Assembly: GCA_010909165.1 (NCBI GenBank)
Contig: MU008185.1
Coordinates: 1-64,000, forward strand
Origin: Anthoceros angustus
Taxonomy: Eukaryota > Streptophyta > Anthocerotopsida > Anthocerotales > Anthocerotaceae
DNA length: 64,000 nucleotides
Reading direction: 5' to 3'
Program-made: the position numbers and the translations under genes
Notes under the pieces: generated by a model
What the model saw: only the letters and a program-made list of their open reading frames with translations
Databases searched by the model: none
Told to the model about the DNA's origin: nothing
Part shown: positions 1 to 11,988 of the stretch, piece after piece
How positions within the stretch are numbered: the first letter of the stretch is position 1
How the letters are laid out: the number at the start of each line of letters is the position of its first letter

Positions 1-243
1 CGTATCCTCCGCTGCATTGGCCTGTGGCCTATGAGCTTGCCCTTCCTCCCGAATCTCGTGCATTCACCCCGCCTTCCGTAACACCGAACCATGTTTTGAT
101 CCCGCACAATGACTCATTGTCTTGCTGGCTCTGAGCTCGAGTATGCTCACATTGACCGATGCACTTCATCCTTCCACCGCTTCCGAACGACAATAGAATC
201 TACCGCCTGGGCATGTTTCAAAGCCTCGCACTCACGATCGAAA
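1..243 (+). pseudogene. Ty3/gypsy integrase C-terminus, cut by the CACTA insertion
   Basis: This matches the end of the integrase in the other array copies (for example 15590-15825). Different frames give fragments of the conserved stretch [11 protein letters not shown], followed by the linker toward the chromodomain. It stops at position 240, where the other copies run straight on into the chromodomain. The continuation is found at 12019 on the far side of the CACTA element. Reading frames are broken several times and the left part lies outside the window. Confidence 0.8.
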
Positions 244-273
244 CACTACTACATTTGAGGATCCAAAATAACG
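244..273. repeat. Left terminal inverted repeat of the CACTA element
   Basis: Thirty bases beginning CACTACTACATTTGAGG. The sequence matches the reverse complement of 11989-12018 at 29 of 30 positions; the single difference is T versus C near the inner end. Confidence 0.95.
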
Positions 274-911
274 TGTGAAGCAACGCATGTTTGTAAAAAA
301 CAACGGAAAAGTTGGAAAAAACAACGCCACCGAACCTAAGCGAAAACAACGAAACACCGTTGTTTTCTTGCTTTTGTGTTATTTAGGAACCGTTGTTTTC
401 CTAACTCATGTTTAACCTATACCCCAACCTCTCATTTCCTGCTTCTTTCTTTCTGCTTCAGGTGCATACTTATTGACGCCCTCCGCCCACCGCCCTCGTT
501 CATCATTGTCGCCCAACGTTTCTCGCGCTCACGTTTTTGCCGCCGCTTCTTGCCCGCCTGTTTGCCTTCGCTGGAAATCCTGCCCGCTGCTCTAAATCCG
601 CCGCCGCTACCCCCGGCCCACTTGGATTCCCTGCCTCTTTACATGCTCCTCTGGCTCACGTTCCGTTCAGCCGTTCCGTCTAGCGTTCGTATTTACCGCT
701 TCCCACTCCCCGCTTCTATTATTCCCCATTTGGGTAATAAAACAATAATTACCTCGATAAAAATACTTTACTAAAAAAATGGTGGGATGATAACAGGGAT
801 GCTCTCCACCACTTCTTCTCGCATGACTGGTAGGAGAGAGTTCCCACATTAGACCCTTCGGCGTACAAGAGGACCCACACGCAAAGGCCCACAGGATTGT
901 GAGAGACTCAC
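274..911. other. Left subterminal region of the CACTA element, no gene recognised
   Basis: Positions 295-400 hold several AACAACG motifs and their complements (CCGTTGTT), also present near the right end; such subterminal repeats are binding sites for the element's own protein in En/Spm. From about 420 to 770 there is a C/T-rich stretch open in one frame for 132 codons, with no recognisable domain. Positions 780-911 probably correspond to an intron of the polymerase fragment, since a GTGAGT donor sits at the exon edge at 911. Confidence 0.55.
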
Positions 912-2870
912 CCTCCACAGCCCAACATGTGGGTCATTATTGAGTCTCAGATTCCATAGATAACCCGACCATTTTTCGTAGTACACGCCAAGTGCACGCT
1001 ATGTGCATCAAAATGAGTTCTTCCGAGTAAAAGACTGCAGGAGAGACAGGACCTCAAAGTTAAGTGTGTTCTGCACGAGGTCCACTGCATTTGCAGGATC
1101 TCCTCGCCTGGAAGTTATGAGCTCATATGCGGTTTTGCATAAAGTCGCGAATTTGGGAACCAAGCACATACTAAACAACAAACGGAAGACACATCATCAG
1201 CGTCAGCTAGGCAAGAACAATTCTGGGACTTGGAAGAAATGTAACTAGACAGCAGTGGGCTCAAATTCAAGTTCTGACCTATTGGCGTAAGCTTCAGGCT
1301 TGCTGTTGAATATCCAACTTGATACTTCAGTTGTCGACGTGTTTCAGCCACTGCTTCACTTGCTTCCTCCTCTCTACCAGGCTTTTGAGAACCTAAGCCC
1401 AACAAATCATACTTCATGTGATGAGAAATAATTGGCGGACTGCCATTAACAGGAAACTAAAACGTTGCAAGCCATGTACCTGGGGTAAAACTCCAGGAGT
1501 GTCGCATGTTGGTAATGCAGAATAGTATCCTCGTCATCGTTTACGGTTGTAAAACATATATTGTATTCTGCAGGCTCAAAACATGGTCAAGGTTGCTCTA
1601 GGGCCTGAAAGGAGAAAAGAATCAAGAACAGCTGAATGGGAAGTGCTTGTGAGTGAGGGCTCACTTGTATGATGGATGGGTAGAGGCTATTGAAATCGAG
1701 AAGGAGGATGTACTTGTCATAGACCCTTTTGGGTTCCGAACCAGTCCAGAATAAGCAGGGCCTTTTTCCGCTTTCCAAGTGGCCCAAGAGTCTCTTCATG
1801 GACATTTTCATCTCCAAAGACCAGTTCTTCTCCATCATCGACTTGAGGCTTGACAACTTCTTCCACTTGACAGCATTCGCTCTTTCTCGGAGAGTAAGTT
1901 GTCGTGACAATGAACTTGCGGCTGAAACTCATGGAGCAGCAGATACTCAACTCTCTGTGCCCTTGCTCCCTGTCACACGAGGATTGTGAGTCTGTAATTT
2001 CTAGTTGAAATCACTCAGAGATCTAGAGCATCCCTCACCATCACCAGCAAAGAGTTGGCGTTTTGCATAAAGGGAGCAAATAAAACATGAGCTGTATTCA
2101 CCTGCAGAGTCTTCCCCCAGAGATTTCCACTGATGTTGGTTAGCTGCCTAGTCAATGGCAGCACATTCAAATGAAACATCAAACTCAACGAAGCCAGGCA
2201 TCAGTTTCCCCTGATTCAACCTGCAAAGGAAATACCCAGAGCGTCGTTAGTACCAGCCGTTCCAAAATGATATCAAGGCATGTTGCTTAACTCCTTGGCA
2301 AGCGAGATCAACAAGCGATCTTGATGGCTGGAAGCAACATGGCTGCCCACCTACGCTTTTGCCCACCACATAAGGACGCTGATGTCTTGTACATGGATGG
2401 AATTTCAGAAGGTATAAGTTCCTTCCTCTCCCGACCTAGGGCTCTTGGAGAGCTGCGTTAGTGAATAGCTTACCTACATCAATGGGGTGAAGAAAATTCA
2501 GTCCCCACTGTCTTCACAAGTTGCTGGCGCTAAGCAGTTAGAAACAGCCAGTTCCTACCTCTTTAACAAGGTCACGAGCAGATAAGTGTCACATAACAGA
2601 CCAACAATGCGGGCCATAGCTCTGGACCAGCTCCTGTGACCGAAGGTATTCCCACCTCCATTGAGTTTGGGCATCACAGAGCATTTCATCGCAGAGGAAG
2701 CTTCACCCCAATTTTTACCACATACTGCTTTGAACTTTACAAGCCTATTAGATCTCAGAAACAAAGAGTCCATGAGAAATCATGAGATACTGTGGATGGA
2801 TAGTGATCATGATCGAAACCATATTGAACCATACAGGCCAACCAATGGTCGAGTAGAAAACTCCTACTGC
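912..2870 (-). pseudogene. POLA1: DNA polymerase alpha catalytic subunit, captured multi-exon fragment
   Basis: Reading the minus strand from high to low coordinates gives eight exon-like blocks in family order. They are about 2559-2870 (SVMPKL, CDTYL), 2400-2473 (VSYSLTQLSK, IPSMY), 2102-2220 (LNVLPLTRQLTNISGNLWGK), 1665-1969 (ARAQRVEYLLLHEF, then motif A DFNSLYPSIIQ), 1480-1568 (YNICFTTV, PGVLPQ), 1279-1392 (LVERRKQVKQW, LDIQQQALKLT), about 1055-1170 (NSRLYAKP, VDLVQNTLNFEV) and 912-964 (VIYG..DSIM). Introns of about 70-180 bp with GT and mostly AG ends remain, so this derives from genomic DNA, not from mRNA. Frameshifts occur in nearly every block, often one missing base, and a stop sits in the YGDTDS metal-binding motif C. 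The N-terminal half and C-terminal zinc region are missing. In the living gene this enzyme extends primers at replication origins. Confidence 0.9.
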
Positions 2871-5800
2871 CGGTGAAGGAGTACATCAAGGTCAAATCCA
2901 CAGCACTATCCATCCCCCCAAGCGTGAGGCCATATAGCCACTGATCCATTCCACTCCATTCCAGCCTTCAAACATTTTCATTTCTTTAACTTCCATAGCC
3001 GCAAATTGCTAAGAGCACACGATGGGCGAAAGTGTGAAGGTGGAAGCATCATCCCTCCGCTCCGGCTTAGCCCGACGTAATTAGCCACGAATTGTGGCAC
3101 CTGAAGGCGGCATGTGTATTTGTGGTGGAGGATGGCTTGCAATAAGGCCCAAACGCACCCCACCGCAACTAGAAGTCCAAATTGCAAGGACGCCATCATC
3201 CTTGTTCCCGGAGGTCAGCGTGTCAAACTTCAAAGCCGGTGGGTGAAGGAAGGACAATATCATCAATGGCCGGAGAGCACCGACCAACGCCCTTATCCAA
3301 TGGACATCTCGTGAATGCAATGTGACAAGTGGCCCAGCTTGCACTAGTACCCACTCTGTAGCATGAGAGAAGATAAGAAAATTAGCCTCAAGGCCAACGC
3401 TACCACACATTGATAGCAAGCGGAGGGTGATCCTGAGGCCGAATATGGAGCCACTTTGTTGAATGTGTGCCCACCAAGATATCCGCATCTAATGGTGCAA
3501 CTTGATCATTGTTGTTTAAGCTCGTTCACTGATAGCAAAATGAGAATTAGATGGACTTCCAAGCTTTGTATAGCAAGAGGAATTTTCATTCACTGTATTG
3601 GATAGCAGAACGATAGTTTATACCTTCCTTTGCAGTTAAGACATTTGAGCGGCAACGGTGGAAGTCAAAATGCTCCATCAAGCTTTCGCACCACGAAGTG
3701 ATTAAGCATCAGGTGTTCCAATGGCTTGATAACATGGCACTCCCCTTCAAAGTCCAAATGCGCCCGAGGATGGCTTGAGTTAGTCAGTGACAATTACCAA
3801 AGGCCGGAGAAAGAGAGACACACAATGCTTCACAAGCACCTGCAAACTGAGGCAACGACTAACCCATGGTGACAACAATCGAGCTTGCACTAGCTAACTG
3901 CTTTCAAACGATAGAGAGAGAAGAAAGAGAAGGATTAGATCTCAAACAGGAGTATGGAGCAATTCAACATGACTACGAGGATAAACCAGACAGATTAGAG
4001 CACATTGAGAAGGGCTCGAACGAAACCATTGATTTGCTATTGACAAAGCGATGGTCCTTTGATCTTTTCTTCAGGAGTTCCACCGCCGATAACAAATGTG
4101 AAACTGACCAAGCAAGACCACGAACTTCAACAATGACAACAACTTGTGTAAAAGTGAACACACATTATGTTTCGTGAGCTTGAACCTTTGTGTCCCAAAG
4201 AGAAAATGTCGACTTCAAATGCGAAGGATGTATCCTAAATCACGATGTAGTGACTCAACCGCCAAATGCCCTTCTTGTAACCTAATTCGAATTGTGTAAA
4301 AGCAACGTCTCACAAACCTTGAAAGGGTAGCTTAGCTTTATGAAGTAGTGCCCCCACTTGTCACATCTGGTCGCTCAAACGCTGTGACCTCCGCAATGCA
4401 AAAAGCGAAGAAAACACCTGCTCAGCAATTGCTATGACAAGTCACACACGTACACAAAAAAGGCAGATTCTACCTTCACGGAACCATGGTGAACTCGCCA
4501 CGTTAAGATCCAGCTTTTGAGCAATCTCATCTTTCACCACCGCCAGCTCCTACGATCGGACGGCCCAAGAGTCAAGTGACCAAACTACAAACTACTCCTG
4601 AAGAAGTAAAAACAGAAGAGAAGATAACTCGCAACTTGGCAATCAAAGCCACAACCTGTGATTCCGTCCGATTGTGTAGCACCTTGAGCGCTAGCCTGTG
4701 TGGGGAAGACGCTGAGCAGAATGGCATAAACGCATCCGCTGAATGTTCCGCACGACACCGTAGCAACCGACATATTTACGACCAAAGAACTCGCACACGT
4801 GACTCAGTCAACTTCATTCCAACCATCGCCGTCCAGTCGATATGACGGCAGATTTCCAAGTCGCTTGGGAGATGATCCACCTTCCCAAAGAGATAGACAA
4901 TCGGATTGGCTCCACTCTTCAAGGCCAATGAGGTAAAAGGAGGCGGCCATCGATCGAGAGGAAAATCAGCGATGTCACCGGTGCAATCTCAACCGCTCCT
5001 CCTCATCCACCACCTCTAGCTTCTCCCCAGACCACCTTCTCTCGATAGCTTGCTGCCGCGAGGTTGCGGTGCCAAGGTGCCGCGATGCCACCTTGGCATT
5101 TAGCCCAACCTTGTTACCTTCAACAGAAGTGAACCACACAGTCGAATCGATGAAAGCTCATCAACATCGTGAACTTGCTCTAACTTGGGGACGAAAGCGG
5201 AGAATCAGCAAAGACCAAGCCATCTTCAATATGCCCATGGTTTCTTGGCCTCCGATCGATCTTCCTCATCATCATCCTCGCTTCCGAATCGGCTTCCTTG
5301 CGCTATGGATGGACACAACAAGGCACTCTCACCGGCACCTTTGCCCCGCTCCTTGGTGGCCAATTGGGCCGTTGTTCCGTTCACACACTGCTACAGTATC
5401 AATGCACCGACACCCAGCAGCATACAGCCTTCCATCCATGAGCCACGGCAGAAGGCAATCCTAGAGCACAAGGGTTCTAGAGCACAAGGGTACCTAGTCT
5501 CCGCCGCTTCTCCTTCTCTTGGTCCATGTCGACGATTTCCGCAAGCACATCCTCCAAACATTCTAATCACGCCTCCGAATCCGCTTCCAAACCGGGCAGA
5601 TCCGAGCTTAGGTCGTCCTGCCCCAAGCACGAACTCTAGACAATCAAAGAAAGGATCCTCGAAATATCGGATGCTTTGACACTGCTTTTGTCCGAGCGCC
5701 CAAGTGTTCCGTAAGTATGTTGCAGAGGCAAATGCAGCCCAAGATGCAATTTGTTGATGCGCAATCCGCCATGGCAAATGAAAGGTGACGCAAGCCAAGG

Positions 5801-7028
5801 CTGGTAATATTAGCCAAAATAGAGCTCGCGGCAACAGAATCATACTCGGGCAAGTGGGACACAACAAGTCCAAGCATGTTACATTTTCGAGAGTTCATTC
5901 TACATGTTGAGGTGATGCTACCGTCGGCACAGGCGCAAGGTATCCGTTTCACTACTTAGTGATACCTAGGGGAATGGGCACGAAGTCCTCACTGCTTCTT
6001 GTTTGCTTTTGGGACCACCTTCTTCTTCCTCCTATCGCAGCAAGAACCATAGGTCGTTGCATCGTACATGCCTGCGTGGTCTTGTAGAAGATGGCTCACA
6101 TTTTTTAATCGCTTCGCTCCGATTCCATGGCCCGATTCTATAGCTTCCACTCAGCCTTCCAAATTCACGGCCCCAGCCCACATCTTCGATTCCACAGCCT
6201 TGATTCATGCCTTCTCCAGCCCACATCTTCCACAAGTTCCAGATTCACAGCCTCGCCCACATCTTCCGATTCCACAGCCTGTGATTCACACCTGCCCACA
6301 TCTTCCGATTCCATGCCTTCCAGTTCACCTCCACGTTTCTCGCTTCTCCATTTTGTACGATATCATTAGGATTGCTACGAGCAGCTAAGAAGTCTTCCAT
6401 ATTATTCACCCTGCTTTGTTGCATAGGCCAATTGCCTGTAGGATTCCTTCCCATTTCTTCTTGAAGGAAGCTCGCAAGCGCCTCGCCACCCCAAGGATTG
6501 CTGCTTTTACTCCGAGAGGAAGTCTGCTTTTGTTGTTTCACCGCAATCGCTTCGCATTTTTCCTCTTTAGAATCGCACCGCCTCTACACTTTTGTCAAAG
6601 AGCGGCTCGCCCAAGAAGGCATCTTAGCTTTCTTATCCTTTGAACGCCTCCCTGGTTACAATCGCCATAGCTCGAAGCTCGCGGCCTTGTTTAAGGCCCC
6701 TGTATTGTCACAGACACATTGAGAGAACCTTTGCCATCAAAGACGGTTAGTGATGGTGGGAAATTCGAGGTAATGATATGTATTAACTCGGATCTCTCCA
6801 GATCGTGAGCACTCCATGCTTGGACATCCGCCGCCGCCAATCTTCGTGATCCGCACATGCTTTTTCCAAGTTTCGAATCACCAAAGGCAATATCGGGATC
6901 ATTGTTTTCTAATTCTTCCATCTCCTCCACGATGGTTTGTTCGATTCCTCCTCGATCCCCTCATAGCGTAAAGGACAGCTCACCATACGATCACCACATA
7001 GTCTAAGATCGTGTTAGGATGGATTGCG
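2871..7028. other. Interior of the CACTA element, no gene recognised
   Basis: No domain was recognised on either strand. Open frames are short (up to about 165 codons near 5185-5679) and show no conserved motif. The stretch 6150-6330 is a degenerate short-unit repeat built on words like CCCACATCTTCC and CCACAGCC. The region may contain further captured host sequence, as the polymerase fragment does, but nothing visible proves it. Confidence 0.4.
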
Positions 7029-7298
7029 CTAATGTGTTTTGCACCTCGGCTGCATGATCGCCCGTCGACAAATACTGCTGTTGAAACTTGCCTCACTTCT
7101 TTGAAACCGCTTTCCACCTCTCCTCCATATCTCCTTTTCCCGCTCCAAATCTTGTTCGTGCACATGGAGCTCCTCCAACACAGCTTCCTCATGCTGCTCC
7201 TGGCTAGAGCTTAGCCTGCTACTTCGGCATTCGACATCATCCACAAGCCAATACCCTGAACCATCATCTATTGCCAAATTTGTTGGCGCCGGCGCCAT
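7029..7298 (-). CDS. Short acidic/charged open frame, unknown
   Basis: An 89-codon frame starts MAPAPTNLAIDDGSG and contains a run of charged residues (EEAVLEELHVHEQDLEREKE) that would form an amphipathic helix or coiled coil. A second frame on the same strand upstream of 6930 (MEEMEELENNDPD) could be another exon. It lies on the strand opposite the transposase. CACTA elements carry a second, DNA-binding protein (TnpA/TNP1) that is poorly conserved in sequence, and this could be its remnant, but no homology is visible. It could equally be part of another captured gene or chance. Confidence 0.25.
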   Translation of the reverse strand: MAPAPTNLAIDDGSGYWLVDDVECRSSRLSSSQEQHEEAVLEELHVHEQDLEREKEIWRRGGKRFQRSEASFNSSICRRAIMQPRCKTH

Positions 7299-8329
7299 CG
7301 CCCTTTGGAGAGTGAGCAAGCAAGCGAGTGAGTGACAAAACATGTTGACCATGCAGATCAAATTGGTGCGGAATCATGAAAATTCAAGAGCAATGCTAAA
7401 ATGATGATGACGATTTTCACTTGACAACGACGCCGATGAGACGTGATTGTGACAAAGGCAACGCGACTTGGCGCTTGCGTTTTTGTTATCATCAATCACA
7501 AAATGGCTGAGGTCTTGGCCTCCGAGGAGCAAAAATGGCTAAGATCCCGGTTTTGAACATCAAGAAGGAGCGCCATCGCAGAAGAGGAAGTTGGAGGATT
7601 CTCCGGAGGGAACAAAGTGGAGTAATCGTCCATAAGCTGCTTGCGCTAGCGAGTGAAGGATCACTATAGACACGACCACTATCTCACATTGTTGCGATCC
7701 AACAAGTGCCCGCAGAGCTTCCTATCCAACCGCTACCTTGCAATTATCGCTAGTATACCCAGACTGGCACTCCGATCGGATAGCATGAAGCGGACATTTC
7801 GGATAGCATAGCAGAGGACAAAGAAAGTCTTGAGCTCGCGGTGTGCCGACTTATGGGTAGTGCACATTATCAAGGGTGGTGAGCGCAATGGCAAGGACCA
7901 TGCCCAATGACGACATTACTTGGACAAGGAATGTCTGCCGCCGCGGAAGCACCATGGAGCCCGCGAGAATCGAGCCCGAGTCTGCTGCGTTTCGTAATCG
8001 AGATATCCGCAGATGCCTTGCCCTTGCCCCATCTCAAAAACCAAGGGTGGGCGAGAGGTGATCATTCCGCCCGACATTGCATGCGCTTTTAAGGGAACAT
8101 GAAGTGATGGTGAGGGAACAGGAAGTGATGGTGAGGGAAGAGGAATTGTGTCCGGTGTGTAGAAGGTGGGGAAGAGTAATTGCTGGTGTAGAAGGTGAGG
8201 AAGAGTGATCGCAGTGTAGAAGGTGGCTTTCACCACCGCTTGACGATGCACCGTGGTATGAAGGGGCAATTCGGAAAGTGACAATACATCGAAGACGAGT
8301 TCCTCACTTCTCCTCTCACATCGGATGAC
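7299..8329. other. Spacer before the transposase, with a short degenerate tandem repeat
   Basis: No gene was recognised. Positions 8095-8230 repeat two related words, GTGATGGTGAGGGAA and GTGTAGAAGGTG, several times each. Confidence 0.45.
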
Positions 8330-10910
8330 GGCGATGTCGGAGGATGGCGAGGATCATTTCAAGAACTAGCGAGCATATTGCCAAGCCTATCTAGAGTCCA
8401 TGAATGTTGGTGAGGATGATGAGGATCCTTGGCGCAACAAAATAAGAGTAGCAGAGACTAAGTTGTGTGAGGGTTCAAGAGAACTGTTTGACTACAACGT
8501 TGCACTTGTTGTATATGCAAATGCAATTCAAGGTATCGACGCCTTTTATGAATGCTTTATTTGGATTCTTGGCAACTAGAGCCCTTCCAAGCCCAATAAT
8601 ATGCCAAAACGCGAGGGGATGGATGGAAACTACATGTTGGCCAAGACTATGAGAAAATTGACGATGTATTGAGACTGCCCGCTTTTAGAGGACCTATGGA
8701 CGGAAGCGAAACTTGCGGAAGTGTGGTGAGTACCGATATGAGAAGGAACTGGTGCCGACACCGCACACGTAAGCGTATGTGGTACTTCCGGTGATCCCTA
8801 GGTTGCAACGATTTAGTGTGCCGATCTTGCGCTTGAGATGTCTTCACATGTTACCAGAGTACAACAGGAGAATGGCCATATTTGTCGACTCACCGCATGG
8901 CCACCGTGATGCTCGGATGGTTTTGGTGACGATCCAAGAAATATTCACTTCACACTTGCAGTAGATCACCGTTTGGAACGGACCTCTACTCGATCAACCA
9001 GCTTTTGCTCATCAACCAAAATTTTCCTCCTTGGATTGCATTCAAAAAACAATATATCATGATGATGTTGATACAGGCCTGGCCTCACAAAGTTGCAAAT
9101 GCGGATATCTTCGGAGCCTATGTATGAAGAGCTTGAGAACTTTGGACAGAGTATTTGTTGTGGATGCATCCGGGATGTATCCGACCCAAGCCGTAATTTC
9201 AAGGCTGCGTCGCAATTGTGAACACTATCATTTTATGGGGCTGGAGTTTCTTCTCGGACTACAGTGGATATAGAGCTTGTCCAACTTGTTGGTCTCGCAT
9301 TGATCATCGCAGGTCAGCGTAAAGAGTATCTATATTGGCAGCAGGAAGTTGCTACCATTGCCACATCATATCCGCATAGGTCGCATGATGTAGAGCCGTT
9401 TCATGGTCACCGAGTTGGGTGAAGTGGGAGGAGAGGCAACTCACCAAGACATCATACAAGAAGTCGCGAATTGGAAGCCCGGGGATTGAACTACGGATCG
9501 AAAATGGGGGTAAACGTAGTTTTGTTGGGTATGACATCTTACCTTACGGAGCACTTGGAGAACCCATTTGGTGGGAAGGACGGATGCATATCATCAAGAA
9601 TGTGGCGAAGACTTATGGTATACTTTGGTTGGGCAAAGAGACGACTTGGCAACAAGAGAGGATCTCGTAGAAGGAAATAAAGCGAGCATGTGGCCACAAC
9701 CAATACACGGAGACCTGGACCACTATTTGCTTCGTCATGGGTTCTCACAAAGGAGAATCTTGAACTCGTTTGGGCAGCTTGGATATTCGACCTCCGACCG
9801 GATTCCGCTCGAATATGTGCGAAGTTGGTCAAGAAGCTGTGATTCAAGTCCCATGATTGGTATGTCCTTATGCTTTATTTCTACCTATAGCCCTACGTGG
9901 CTTCATCGATGAGGAGGTGTTCTCGGTTGTTGCCCGGTTGAGCTTATTCGGTGGTTGACCCGAAAGAGGTTCTTGTATGTGAAAGACATGAAATTAGAGG
10001 TCAGAGAAGTCATGGTGGAAATGGAACGACTTTTTCCAACCGTTGTTTGATATACAAATGCACATGATTGTGCATCTTGTTGGAGAGGTGGAAACACACC
10101 CATGCAATCGTTGGATGTTCCCTATAGAGCGTTATTTGAAAGTGCTTAAAGATCTTTGTCAAAAAGGCTGACGGAGGGCAGCATTGCCTGGATACCTAGC
10201 TATGGAGGCCATGTTATATGCCAAGTCCTTTTTGAGGAAATGTACCCTAGAGCTAATCACTTGCGGTCAATTGCGATGAAGATGCATATCATGTTCAAGT
10301 TCCTATTGGGAAAGGAAGCCTATAATCTTACGGAAGATGAACAGGCGCATGCACAAGTACATGATGAATATGAAAGCCATGGCTCCATACTTGGCTATCC
10401 ATGTAGACGAGGTGGAAAATGGTTTAACTGTGAAAAGGATTTTAGACAATGGTTACGCCACCATCGACGAAGGCCGATGACATGACACCCCAATGGGATA
10501 TAGCAGCCCCCCTCGAAAACCGAGGAGTATCGTGGACTCAAGGCTTATGGCTACCACTATCGCATGAGGGCCGAGACAAGCATAGAAAAGTCACTGTGAT
10601 AGTGGTGTTACGGGGTTTGGATTGTCGGAGATGATGAGCAAGCACGGCCATTTTATGGTAACATCCAACAAATCATCAGCATGAAATGTGGGGAGGAGGA
10701 TCATTTCATATTTAGGGTGAAGGTATGAGTGTAAGCTGTGTGGGGAGGACTCCATCCCTCAAAGAGGACTTGAGTGGATTCTCTTTAGTAAACCGCAAGT
10801 TGCTCTACAACCGTGGAACAAGATGGGTCGGCCCTTTGCATTCCCCCGAACATGTCACGCAGTGTTTTTCCATGATTCGCCATTCTCAACGCAGAAGGTT
10901 GGAGTCTAGT
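8330..10910 (+). pseudogene. CACTA TNP2-type transposase with DUF4218 and DUF4216 domains, decayed
   Basis: Fragments in three frames follow the family order. N-terminal part: LFGFLATRALPSP, CGECRYEKELVP-like and VLPVIPRLQRF (8480-8870). Transposase core: DPRNIHFTLAVD (8931), INQNFPPWIAFK and MMMLIQ (9000-9070), DYSGYRACPTCW (9255), LDVMHI-like IIKNVAKT (9590). DUF4218: QMHMIVHLVGEVE, then RWMFPIERYLKVLKDLC (10050-10160) and PEGSIA. DUF4216: EYRGLKAYGYHYRMRAETS (10525), then a PF-rich LPEHVTQCF block (10830-10890). TNP2 binds the element ends and performs cut-and-paste transposition. More than ten frame changes are needed to read through, so as written it cannot make protein. It is the only recognisable transposase in the element. 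Confidence 0.88.
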
Positions 10911-11198
10911 TGTGGAATGCCCATCCGTATACCGAATCCCTAAGCAAATAGTAGAGTACACAATGTAGAGGACTGGAAATCGTGGTTGTTAGGGCAGCAA
11001 CACGACACTGTAGAAAGCCGAGCCATCATAGTGTAGAGTCCAGACGATGCAGAATTGTCCCTTTTCCTTGAGTTGCCTATAGGCCTGGCAGGTTTAGCGG
11101 GAGGTAGATGTGTCTGATCGGCATGCGAACCGCAAGATGACACTTAATTTGTTGTTTTCAAACTGATGTATATGTAGAAACAACGCTACAGGTAAAGC

Positions 11199-11290
11199 AT
11201 GATGCATGTTCTAGTGGTTTGTCTTTCAGTTTCGGATCGGGGAGACCCGAGTTCAAACCCAATGGCTTCCCTCCACCCTTTTGAGGGTCC
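11199..11290 (+). repeat. Possible tRNA-derived (SINE-like) polymerase III promoter
   Basis: An A-box-like TAGTGGTTTGT at 11212-11222 is followed about 27 bases later by a B-box-like GAGTTCAAACC at 11249-11259. The pairing GGGAGACCCGAG around the B box resembles a tRNA T arm. No complete cloverleaf can be drawn, so this is not called as a tRNA gene. It could be a degraded SINE head or coincidence. Confidence 0.35.
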
Positions 11291-11309
11291 TCACCACACT
11301 CGGATATGC

Positions 11310-11640
11310 GAGACCCGTCAGGTCCGGACGGGGATGCGACTTGACGGAGCTGTTCCCAAGAAGCACGGAACCGTTAGGATCGTACGGAGCCGTCAGGGAT
11401 GAACGGAACCGTTAGGATCGGACAGAGCTGTTCCCGCTAGGGCTGAATGGAACCGTTAGGATCGGACGGAGCCGTCAGGGCTGAACGGAACGGTTAGGAT
11501 CGGACGGAGCCGTTAGGACAGGACAGGCTCCTTAGGACTGAACTTGATGGAGCTGTTACCGTTAGGGCTGAACGGAACCGTTAGGATCGGACGGAGCCGT
11601 TGGGACGGGAAAGGCTCCTTACGATCGAATGGGACGAGAT
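11310..11640 (+). repeat. Tandem ~38-bp repeats in the right subterminal region of the CACTA element
   Basis: The block GGAACCGTTAGGATCGGACG followed by GAGCCGT and a variable tail recurs about five times, with shorter partial copies (GAGCTGTTCCC, AGGCTCCTTA). Units differ by substitutions as well as indels, so they are older than the array copies to the right. Confidence 0.8.
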
Positions 11641-11988
11641 GGGCTTCTCAGCTCCTAACAAGATGGGATGTGCTCATTAGGTGGGGACGAGGCCCGTTGG
11701 ATTCGGACGGTTGCTAAGTTCAACAAGTTATATCGGACGGGACCTGGTCCGAATGAAGCCGTTAAGTGTACTCCATCGTTTACTAAATATCAGATTAATT
11801 ATATACTATATTTATTAAATATAAAATTAATCATTGAGAATTAAAATTATTTGTTAAGAAGTAAAATTACTCATTAAGAATTCAAATTACCGTTAAGAAT
11901 TACCTGACTAGCCGTACCTAAATCCACACCAAACGAGGTATGGCTCCGAACCTAAGAAACAACGACTTTTCCAACCGTTATTTTGGAG
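11641..11988. other. Right end of the CACTA element, AT-rich tract and subterminal motifs
   Basis: No gene. Positions 11790-11900 form an AT-rich tract with the word ATTAAGAATT and close variants (AGAANTAAAATTA) repeated four or five times. The last 60 bases carry CCGTTATTTTGG and CGTTGTTTTGG, matching the left-end subterminal motifs. Confidence 0.6.

Noticed and set aside
11199-11290. Functional tRNA gene
   Set aside because: A- and B-box-like words are present, but no acceptor stem or anticodon arm can be formed.
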